DNA from: Paracoccus benzoatiresistens
Lineage (GTDB): Bacteria > Pseudomonadota > Alphaproteobacteria > Rhodobacterales > Rhodobacteraceae
NCBI RefSeq assembly: GCF_026913015.1
Contig: NZ_JAPTYD010000011.1
Coordinates: 34,220 to 98,219, forward strand
Length of the DNA stretch: 64,000 nucleotides
Reading direction: 5' to 3'
The translations under genes and the position numbers were made by a program. Under the pieces are notes generated by a model, which searched no databases, was not told the DNA's origin, and was given only the letters and a program-made list of their open reading frames with translations. Below, in pieces: positions 27,712 through 34,951 of this stretch (positions are counted from its first letter, which is position 1; each line of letters begins with the position of its first letter).

Positions 27712-28589
27712 AGCGTGATCTCCATCCCGTCGCGGCCGACCTGCCAGCCGCTGGCCACCGCCTGTTGCGTCTGCGTGCTGCCCGGATCGGTCAGCGGGTT
27801 CGAGTTGTTCAGGTGAAGAAAGACCCGCCGCCCCAAGGGCACGTCCTTCAGCGCCACGAGCGTCTGGACCACCGGCATATGGCCCATGCGGCGTCCGGTC
27901 TTCCGGCCCAGGCCCAAGCGGATCATCTCGTCATCCTCCCAAAGGGTTCCGTCGAACATCAGAAGGTCGGCCCCGGCAATGCGGCGGACCAGCCAGTCCG
28001 GCAGTTCGGCGCAACCCGGAATATAAAGCGCGCGGCGCCCCCGGGCTGTCAATTCCACGCCCACGGTCGTCTCGCCCACCAACCCCGTCTCGACCACGGC
28101 GCCTTCCTGGTAAAGCGGCACCTTGCCCGGCACCGCGAACAGCGTGGCCATCAGCCCCGGCGCGATCTCGACCGTCTGGTCCAGGGCCAGGGGTTTTCGC
28201 GCCACCAGATCGTCCCGCAAGGCCCCCAGCATCGGGTTTCCGGCCAGCGCCTCGTGGATCACGGGCGTCGCCCACAGCGCGAAGGACTGGCTTTCCCGCA
28301 GGGTCAGCAGCCCCGCCACATGGTCGATATCGCCATTCGTCAACAGGACAGATCGCAAGGGCAGGTCCCGCAGCCCTGTCGGATGCAGCGCCGGCGTCGC
28401 CGCCAGTTGCACCCGGATATCGGGCGAGGCGTTCAGGATCGCCCAAGTTTGCCCATCCGCGCTGACGGCGACCGAGCTTTGTGTCATGGCCGGTATCCGT
28501 CCGGCCCGCGCGGCGTTGCAATTGTCGCAGCCGCAATTCCATTGCGGCAGGCCACCGCCCGCCGCCGCGCCCAGCACGATGATCCTCAT
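27708..28589 (-). CDS. pqqB: PQQ biosynthesis protein PqqB (metallo-beta-lactamase-like)
   Basis: 293 residues. It starts MRIIVLGAAAGGGLPQWNC and has the CGCDNC zinc-knuckle-like segment plus a TNGDIDHVAGLL motif where the beta-lactamase HxHxDH has changed to N-G-D-x-D-H. That change is characteristic of PqqB. It is thought to hydroxylate or process the cross-linked PqqA-derived intermediate. It follows pqqA after a terminator-like attenuator. Confidence 0.97.
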   Translation of the reverse strand: MRIIVLGAAAGGGLPQWNCGCDNCNAARAGRIPAMTQSSVAVSADGQTWAILNASPDIRVQLAATPALHPTGLRDLPLRSVLLTNGDIDHVAGLLTLRESQSFALWATPVIHEALAGNPMLGALRDDLVARKPLALDQTVEIAPGLMATLFAVPGKVPLYQEGAVVETGLVGETTVGVELTARGRRALYIPGCAELPDWLVRRIAGADLLMFDGTLWEDDEMIRLGLGRKTGRRMGHMPVVQTLVALKDVPLGRRVFLHLNNSNPLTDPGSTQTQQAVASGWQVGRDGMEITL

Positions 28590-28602
28590 GATGCTCCTGA
28601 CG

Positions 28603-28633
28603 AAAAAACCCCGCCCGATTGCGTCGGACGGGG
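28603..28633 (-). terminator. Attenuator/terminator between pqqA and pqqB
   Basis: On the minus strand a 10-bp stem with one G-U pair (arms 28633-28624 and 28618-28609, five-base loop) is followed directly by six T residues. It lies between the pqqA stop and the pqqB start. Partial termination here would make pqqA mRNA more abundant than pqqBCDE, as is known in other PQQ producers. Confidence 0.8.
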
Positions 28634-28660
28634 CCGTCTACGATGCCTGAAGCCTGCGCC

Positions 28661-28753
28661 TCAGAACAGGACCGGTTCGTCCTCGGCCGGGGCGTACATG
28701 TTGATTTCCATGCCGCAGGCGATTTCCTTCAGGGTAGGTTTCGTCCAAGCCAT
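28661..28753 (-). CDS. pqqA: PQQ precursor peptide PqqA
   Basis: This 30-residue peptide begins MAWTKPTLKEIACGMEI and has the cross-linking pair Glu16 and Tyr20 in the E-x-x-x-Y motif (EINMY). Both residues become the PQQ skeleton. A strong GGAGGAGG ribosome site sits five bases before the ATG. It is the first gene of the pqqABCDE operon. Confidence 0.96.
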   Translation of the reverse strand: MAWTKPTLKEIACGMEINMYAPAEDEPVLF

Positions 28754-28797
28754 GCAGTCCTCCTCCAAACTCCATGCCGCACATCTGGCGACTGTTT

Positions 28798-28828
28798 ATT
28801 ATGTTAGACGAGAGACAACACGTTTCAA
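28798..28828 (-). promoter_or_regulatory. Candidate pqqA promoter
   Basis: The AT-rich 133-bp divergent gap holds, on the minus strand, TTGAAA (28828-28823) as a possible -35. TAACAT (28806-28801, 16-bp spacing) or CATAAT (28803-28798, 19-bp spacing) could be the -10. The match is moderate and the start site is untested. The same gap must also hold the promoter of the divergent metallohydrolase gene. Confidence 0.4.
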
Positions 28829-28886
28829 CACGACTAAGGTCGCAGGTAACAAAAAGTTAATGCGCGGCAACTGTTAACGGGAAGAT

Positions 28887-29945
28887 ATGGCAATGTTCTT
28901 CGCCATTTTATCCGCATGTCTTGCGACAGATTTCCCGGCCTGCGGCCCGGTGATGCTGGCGGGCCAGCCCTTCGCAAGCCAGGAACAATGCGAGGCGGAA
29001 GCGCCACGAATCGCAGCGGACTGGCTTGCGGATCACCCCGCCCTGGTCCGGGACGGCCTGCATTGCGCAGCCCCGGGCGACCTGCCCGCCCTGCCGGTGC
29101 AGCAGGTCGCCGAGGGCATCCATGTCCACCTGGGCCAGACGGTGCAGTTCGAGGACAGCCCCGACGGCTGGATCGCCAACCTGGGCTTCGTGATCGGCCG
29201 GGACAGCATCGCGGTCATCGACGCCGGGGCCTCGCGCCAGCAGGCGCAGGCGCTGCTGGCGGCTATCCGGCGGATCAGCGACAAGCCGATCACCCACCTG
29301 ATCATCACCCACATGCATCCCGACCACGCCCTCGGCGCCGCCGTCTTTGCCGAGGCAGGGGCGACCATCGTGGGTCATGCGCGGCTGGGCCAGGCCATGC
29401 AGGCGCGCGGGCCGGTCTATGTGGACAATCTCATCCGGCTTTATGGTCCCGGGCCGATGATCGGCACGCAGGTGGTGCTGCCCGATGTCACGGTCGCGGA
29501 AAGCCTGGATCTGGATCTGGGCGGGCGCATCCTGACGCTGACCGCCGCGAGCCCCGCCCACAGCGACAACGACCTGACGGTTCTGGACCGTGCGACGGGC
29601 ACGCTGTTTGCGGGCGATCTTGTCTTTCGCGAACTGACGCCCATCGTCGATGGGTCGTTGCCCGGCTGGCTGACCTGGATGGATGCGGCGCAGGACGCGG
29701 GTCCCATCGTGCCGGGCCACGGCCCGGTGGCGCGGAACTGGCCCGAGGCCATCGGCGCGCAGCAGGATTTCCTGACGGCGCTGGACCAGGCCGTGCGCGA
29801 TGCCTTGGATGCGGGGCTGCCCATGTCCCAGGCGGTTCCCGCCATTGTCCAGTCGCTGCAGCCCTTTGCTGGGGGCTGGAACTCGTTTCCCGACTCGGTC
29901 GCGCGCGATGCCACGGCTGCCTTCAAGGAGCTGGAATGGGAGTAA
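28887..29945 (+). CDS. Quinoprotein relay system zinc metallohydrolase (type 2)
   Basis: 352 residues. It has a hydrophobic N-terminus and a small Cys-containing region (residues about 10-60), then a metallo-beta-lactamase domain with HMHPDH, a later SPAHSDNDL site, and VPGHGPV supplying the last histidine. SoxH-related hydrolases of this plan are found next to PQQ genes and SoxYZ-like carriers. It is divergent from pqqA across a 133-bp gap, which supports shared control. The substrate is not known. Confidence 0.88.
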   Translation: MAMFFAILSACLATDFPACGPVMLAGQPFASQEQCEAEAPRIAADWLADHPALVRDGLHCAAPGDLPALPVQQVAEGIHVHLGQTVQFEDSPDGWIANLGFVIGRDSIAVIDAGASRQQAQALLAAIRRISDKPITHLIITHMHPDHALGAAVFAEAGATIVGHARLGQAMQARGPVYVDNLIRLYGPGPMIGTQVVLPDVTVAESLDLDLGGRILTLTAASPAHSDNDLTVLDRATGTLFAGDLVFRELTPIVDGSLPGWLTWMDAAQDAGPIVPGHGPVARNWPEAIGAQQDFLTALDQAVRDALDAGLPMSQAVPAIVQSLQPFAGGWNSFPDSVARDATAAFKELEWE

Positions 29946-30031
29946 GGATTTGACACAACTACCCGTTTCCTGTGACGATCACGCCAACGGCTCGCACAAT
30001 GGTTGCGAAAGCCAAGGGGAGGGGGGAAGAC

Positions 30032-31387
30032 GTGAAGCATCGGTTCTGCATCACCGTGGCCTTGGCCGCGCTGGTGGCCGGGGGCGCGCAAGCGCAGCTG
30101 GTCATCGAAAAGAACAGCGACGACCGCATCAACTGGAAAAGCCTGGAGGACTTCGGCGCGGCCCATGCCGACCTGAAGGGGCAGAGCGTGACGATCCTGG
30201 CGCCCTGGCTGGGCGCGGACCAGGCGCTGTTCACCTCGATCACCGCCTATTTCGAGGATGCCACCGGGGCGACCGTCAACTATTCCGGGTCGAACAGCTT
30301 CGAGCAGCAGATCGTCATCGACAGCGAGGCCGGATCGCCGCCCGACATCGCCGTGCTGCCGCAACCGGGCCTGGCCGCCGAACTGGCCGCCAAGGGGTAT
30401 CTCAAGGACCTGGGCGATGAAACCAGCCAGTGGGTCAAGGACAATTATGCCGCGGGCGAAAGCTGGGCCGCGCTTGGCACCTATGCGGGCCAGGACGGGG
30501 CCGAGCGTTTCTTCGCCTTTCCCTACAAGGCCGACGTGAAGTCGCTGGTCTGGTATGTGCCGGAGAACTTCGAGGATGCCGGCTACGAGATCCCCGAAAC
30601 CTACGAGGAGCTGAAGGCGCTGACCGAACAGATCGCCGCCGACGGCGAGGTGCCCTGGTGCATCGGCCTGGCCTCGGGCGGCGCGACCGGCTGGCCCGCG
30701 ACCGACTGGGTCGAGGATCTGATGCTGCGCCTGAACACCCCCGAGGATTACGACGGCTGGACCACCAACGCGCTGGCCTTCAACGATCCCAAGGTCGTCA
30801 AGGCCATCGAGGAATTCGGCTGGTTCGCCAAGAATGCCGATTTCGTCGCCGGCGGTCCGGCCTCGGTCGCCTCGAACGATTTCCGCGAAAGCCCCGCCGG
30901 ACTGTTTGAAAGCCCGCCGGGCTGCTACATGCACCGCCAGGCCAGCTTCATCCCGTCCTTCTTTCCCGAAGGCACGGTCGAGGGCGAGGATTACGATTTC
31001 TTCTATTTCCCCGCGCCGGCCGATGGCAGCCTGGGCCAGCCCGTCCTGGGCGGCGGCACGCTGTTCGGCGTCTTTACCGACAACCCGGTGGCCCTGGCCT
31101 TCATCGACTTCCTGAAGACACCCGCCGTGCATGAGCTGTGGATGGCGCAATCGGGTTTCACCACGCCCCATACCGGCGTGAACATGGAGGCCTATGCCAG
31201 CGAGACGCAGCGCAAGATGGGCCAGATCCTGCTGGACGCCACCACCTTCCGCTTCGACGGGTCGGACCTGATGCCCGGCGCGGTCGGCGCGGGCGCCTTC
31301 TGGACCGGCATGGTCGACTTCGTGGGCGGCGCATCCGCGCAGGAGGTCGCGGACCGCATCCAGCAGACCTGGGCCACGCTGAAATGA
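30032..31387 (+). CDS. aglE: Alpha-glucoside ABC transporter substrate-binding protein AglE
   Basis: 451 residues from GTG 30032, preceded by a long GGGGAGGGGGGAAG tract; an ATG at 29999 is a weaker option. It has a signal peptide (VKHRFCITVALAALVAGGAQA) and then a family 1 sugar-binding fold (SGSNSFEQQI, PPDIAVLPQPG, FPYKADVKSLVWY). It is periplasmic and captures alpha-glucosides such as trehalose, sucrose or maltose, judged by family. It leads the gene set for two permeases and one ATPase. No LacI-type repressor gene is in the window. Confidence 0.88.
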   Translation: MKHRFCITVALAALVAGGAQAQLVIEKNSDDRINWKSLEDFGAAHADLKGQSVTILAPWLGADQALFTSITAYFEDATGATVNYSGSNSFEQQIVIDSEAGSPPDIAVLPQPGLAAELAAKGYLKDLGDETSQWVKDNYAAGESWAALGTYAGQDGAERFFAFPYKADVKSLVWYVPENFEDAGYEIPETYEELKALTEQIAADGEVPWCIGLASGGATGWPATDWVEDLMLRLNTPEDYDGWTTNALAFNDPKVVKAIEEFGWFAKNADFVAGGPASVASNDFRESPAGLFESPPGCYMHRQASFIPSFFPEGTVEGEDYDFFYFPAPADGSLGQPVLGGGTLFGVFTDNPVALAFIDFLKTPAVHELWMAQSGFTTPHTGVNMEAYASETQRKMGQILLDATTFRFDGSDLMPGAVGAGAFWTGMVDFVGGASAQEVADRIQQTWATLK

Positions 31388-31445
31388 TGCCTTGGCGCGG
31401 CGGCCTGACCGCCGCGCCCCGTCGCGACTTCGGAGGGCTATCGGC

Positions 31446-32441
31446 ATGGAACTGTTCTGGCTGGCTGTCGGCACCATCGCGGTCGGCGTCTTTGGCTGCG
31501 TGGCCTGGTTCTGGGGATCGAACTGGATCCTCGACCGCATCTATCCCCCGCGCGGCTTGAATGCCGGGGACAACATCCGCAAGGCCAACCAGATCCGGCC
31601 CTGGCTGTTCCTAGGCCCGGCGATCCTGTTCCTGACCGCCTATCTGGTTTATCCGATCTTCGACAGCCTGTGGCGCTCGGTCCACAACGCGCGCGGCACG
31701 GATTTCGTGGGCCCGTCGAACTATGCCTGGCTGATGGGCGACGGCAAGTTCCGCGAATCCATGCGCAACAACCTGGTCTGGCTGCTGGTGGTGCCGGCGC
31801 TGTCCACGTTGTTCGGGCTGCTCGCGGCGCAGCTGACCGACCGGCTGAAATGGGGCAACATTGGCAAGTCGCTGATCTTCATGCCCATGGCCATCAGCTT
31901 TGTCGGTGCGGGGGTCATCTGGAAGTTCATCTATGAATACCGCGAGCCGGGCGAAAACCAGATCGGCCTGCTGAACGCCATCGTGCAGGCGCTTGGCGGC
32001 GATCCGCAGCTGTGGCTGACGCTGATCCCCTGGAACAACCTCTTCCTGATGATCGTGCTGGTCTGGATCCAGACCGGTTTCGCCATGGTGATCCTGTCCG
32101 CCGCCCTGCGCGGCATCCCCGAGGAAACCATCGAGGCGGCGATCCTGGACGGCGCATCGCCCTGGCAGGTGTTCTTCAAGATCAAGGTGCCGCAGATCAT
32201 GGGCACCATCGCGGTGGTCTGGACCACCGTCACCATCGTGGTGCTCAAGGTCTTCGACATCGTCTTCGTGATGACCAACGGGCAATGGGGCACGCAGGTG
32301 CTGGCCAACCTGATGTATGACTGGATGTTCCGCGGCACGCCCGACTATGGCCGCGGATCGGCCATCGCCATCGTGCTGATGGCGCTGGTGACCCCCATCA
32401 TGATCTGGAACATCGTCAACGCCCAGCGGGAGGTGCGCTGA
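31446..32441 (+). CDS. aglF: Alpha-glucoside ABC transporter permease AglF
   Basis: 331 residues from ATG 31446 with GGAGGG about eight bases upstream; the frame is open to 31392 but that segment is not membrane-like. Six or more hydrophobic segments begin with a long N-terminal anchor. The inner-membrane signature EAAILDGASPWQVFFKIKVP (the EAA loop that contacts the ATPase) is near residue 230. It pairs with AglG. Its stop shares one base with the AglG start (TGATG). Confidence 0.9.
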   Translation: MELFWLAVGTIAVGVFGCVAWFWGSNWILDRIYPPRGLNAGDNIRKANQIRPWLFLGPAILFLTAYLVYPIFDSLWRSVHNARGTDFVGPSNYAWLMGDGKFRESMRNNLVWLLVVPALSTLFGLLAAQLTDRLKWGNIGKSLIFMPMAISFVGAGVIWKFIYEYREPGENQIGLLNAIVQALGGDPQLWLTLIPWNNLFLMIVLVWIQTGFAMVILSAALRGIPEETIEAAILDGASPWQVFFKIKVPQIMGTIAVVWTTVTIVVLKVFDIVFVMTNGQWGTQVLANLMYDWMFRGTPDYGRGSAIAIVLMALVTPIMIWNIVNAQREVR

Positions 32442-33574
32442 TGGAAGGCATGGCCGGGCAGAAATCGGGGCTGGTCTGGGCGGTCAACATCGCCGCCTTC
32501 CTGCTGGTCCTGCTGTGGACCATCCCGACGCTGGGGCTTCTGGTGTCGTCGTTCCGCGACCGCGACCAGATCCTGACTTCGGGCTGGTGGCAGTCCTTTT
32601 CCCCGCAAGAGGCCACGGGCTTCGTGCGCACGGGCACGGGCGACGACGCGGTCCAGCAGGATGGGCTGTATGTAATCGAGGGCACCGTGCTGGAGGAGGG
32701 GCAGACCCTGATCGGCTGGGGCACCCGCGCGCGAGAGCCTGCCGCCTTTGAGCCGGGCGAGACGGCCGAGATCGGCGATGGCTGGCAGGTCACCGTGGCC
32801 GAGGATGGCACCTATCGCATGACCTCGCCCACGCCCTTCGAGATGCGCAGGGGAGAGCGGATCTTCGTCACCACCGGCGCCCCCGCCCGGCTGACGACCG
32901 AGAACTACAACCGCGTCCTGACCGCCGAAGGCCTGGGCCGCGCCTTCATGAACACCCTGACGGTGACGATCCCCGCGACCGTGATCCCGATCCTGATCGC
33001 GGCCTTCGCGGCCTATGCCCTGGCCTGGATGGAGTTTCCGGGCCGTGCGCTTCTGACTGCGGCCGTGGTGGGCCTTCTGGTCGTGCCCCTGCAGGTGGCG
33101 TTGATCCCGCTGCTGCGGCTGCACAACGAACTGGGCATCGGCAAGGGCTATCTGGGCATCTGGCTGGCCCATACCGGCTTCGGCCTGCCGCTCGCGATCT
33201 ATCTTTTGCGCAACTACATGGTCGGCCTGCCGCGCGAGGTGATCGAAAGCGCCCGCGTGGACGGTGCGACCGAATTCCAGATCTTCCGCAGGATCATCCT
33301 GCCGCTGTCCTTCCCGGCGCTGGCCAGCTTCGCGATCTTCCAGTTCCTGTGGGTCTGGAACGACCTGCTTGTCGCCACCGTCTTCCTTGGCAACACCAGG
33401 GAGCAACTGGTCATGACCGGCGTGCTGCGCGAATTGATGGGGTCGAAGGGCGGGGAATGGGAGGTCCTTGCCACCTCGGCCTTCATCTCCATCGCGGTGC
33501 CGCTGGTCGTGTTCTTCGCGATGCAGAAATATCTGGTCCGCGGGTTGCTGGCCGGATCCGTGAAAGGGGGATGA
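32441..33574 (+). CDS. aglG: Alpha-glucoside ABC transporter permease AglG
   Basis: 377 residues. One N-terminal membrane segment is followed by a large periplasmic insertion (about residues 45-165, beta-rich, with FRDRDQILTSGWW at its start). Five membrane segments come next. The EAA-like loop ESARVDGATEFQIFRRIILP lies near residue 270. The periplasmic insertion is characteristic of AglG. A 102-bp gap separates it from the ATPase gene, where many related clusters carry an alpha-glucosidase. Confidence 0.9.
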   Translation: MEGMAGQKSGLVWAVNIAAFLLVLLWTIPTLGLLVSSFRDRDQILTSGWWQSFSPQEATGFVRTGTGDDAVQQDGLYVIEGTVLEEGQTLIGWGTRAREPAAFEPGETAEIGDGWQVTVAEDGTYRMTSPTPFEMRRGERIFVTTGAPARLTTENYNRVLTAEGLGRAFMNTLTVTIPATVIPILIAAFAAYALAWMEFPGRALLTAAVVGLLVVPLQVALIPLLRLHNELGIGKGYLGIWLAHTGFGLPLAIYLLRNYMVGLPREVIESARVDGATEFQIFRRIILPLSFPALASFAIFQFLWVWNDLLVATVFLGNTREQLVMTGVLRELMGSKGGEWEVLATSAFISIAVPLVVFFAMQKYLVRGLLAGSVKGG

Positions 33575-33676
33575 CTTGGCGGAAGCGAAAGGCGACCGGG
33601 GGAAAGGCGAGGCTTTGACGGAGCCCGTGGCAGGTACGGATTATCGAGGGATATCCACAAGAAGAGGGGGGAGCCG

Positions 33677-34828
33677 ATGGCCGATCTGACACTGGCCGGT
33701 GTGGCCAAGTCCTATGGCGAGGTGCATGTCCTCAAAGACATCAACCTGGACATCGCATCGGGCGAATTCATCGTCTTCGTCGGCCCCTCGGGCTGCGGCA
33801 AGTCCACCCTTCTGCGGATGATCGCGGGACTGGAAAGGATCAGCGCCGGCACGCTGGCCATCGATGGGCAGCGGATGAACGACATCCCGCCCAGCCAGCG
33901 CGGCATCGCGATGGTGTTCCAGTCCTATGCGCTTTATCCGCACATGACGGTGCGCGACAACATGGCCTTTGCGCTGAAGATCGCGGGCAAGTCCCGGGCC
34001 GAGGTGCAGGAGGCCACCGACCGCGCCGGCCGGATGCTGCAGCTGACCCCCTATCTGGACCGCCTGCCCAAGGCGCTGTCGGGCGGGCAGCGCCAGCGGG
34101 TCGCCATCGGGCGCGCCATCGTGCGCGACCCCAAGGTCTATCTGTTCGACGAGCCGCTGTCGAACCTGGACGCCGCGCTGCGGGTCGCGACCCGGATCGA
34201 GATCGCGCAGCTGAAGGCCGCCATGCCCGACCGCACGATGATCTATGTCACCCATGACCAGACCGAGGCGATGACGCTGGCCGACCGCATCGTGGTGCTG
34301 GCGGGTGGCGGCATCGCCCAGGTCGGCGCGCCGCTGGAACTGTATGAACGCCCGGTCAACGAATTCGTCGCAGGGTTCATCGGCAGCCCGGCCATGAACC
34401 TGCTGCCGGGGCGCGTGACCGCCACGGGGCCCCTGACCACCGTGCAGCTGGATGGCGGCGGCATCGCGCAGGTGGCGATCCCGACCCGCGCGGGCGACGA
34501 AGGAATGCGCGTCAACCTGGGCGTCCGCCCCGAGGACATGCGCGAAACCGATGGTCCCGCGATCTTCGAAGGGACCGTGGATCTGACCGAGGCCCTGGGC
34601 GAGGTGACGCTGCTCTATTTCGGCACGCGCGGCGAGGGGGTGCCGGTCATCGCCAAGCTGCCGGGCATCCATCCCGGCCTGACCGGGCGGGTGGTGCGCC
34701 TGACCGCCGACCCGGCTGCGCTGCACCTGTTCCATGACGGCCGGTCGCTGCTTTATCGCGACGGGGTGGAGCTGCCACCCTACCAGCCGCGCGCATCGGC
34801 GGGCATGGCCATGCAGCCTCCGGCCTGA
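33677..34828 (+). CDS. aglK: Sugar ABC transporter ATP-binding protein AglK/UgpC type
   Basis: 383 residues. Walker A GPSGCGKST is near residue 36, the Q-loop is in FQSYALYPHM, the signature is LSGGQRQRV, Walker B is VYLFDEPLSNLD, and the switch is VTHDQ. A C-terminal MalK-type regulatory domain (about 240-370) follows. It energises uptake through AglF and AglG. The ribosome site is in AGAGGGGGGAGCCG. Confidence 0.92.
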   Translation: MADLTLAGVAKSYGEVHVLKDINLDIASGEFIVFVGPSGCGKSTLLRMIAGLERISAGTLAIDGQRMNDIPPSQRGIAMVFQSYALYPHMTVRDNMAFALKIAGKSRAEVQEATDRAGRMLQLTPYLDRLPKALSGGQRQRVAIGRAIVRDPKVYLFDEPLSNLDAALRVATRIEIAQLKAAMPDRTMIYVTHDQTEAMTLADRIVVLAGGGIAQVGAPLELYERPVNEFVAGFIGSPAMNLLPGRVTATGPLTTVQLDGGGIAQVAIPTRAGDEGMRVNLGVRPEDMRETDGPAIFEGTVDLTEALGEVTLLYFGTRGEGVPVIAKLPGIHPGLTGRVVRLTADPAALHLFHDGRSLLYRDGVELPPYQPRASAGMAMQPPA

Positions 34829-34951
34829 CCGCCGGAACCGCCGGCCAGCGGGTTGCCCATAAGCTGCCTGCGCAGATTGCATGTCCGGCTTTCCGAATTT
34901 GTCTGGAACCATGGGCTTCCGTTCCGGTTCGGTGCGGAAAAGGGGACAGGC

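Noticed and set aside
29949..30031. Promoter and LacI-type operator before aglE
   Set aside because: A TTGACA is present at 29949 but no acceptable -10 lies at 16-18 bp, and the GGTTGCGAAAGCC stretch is not symmetric enough for a LacI operator.
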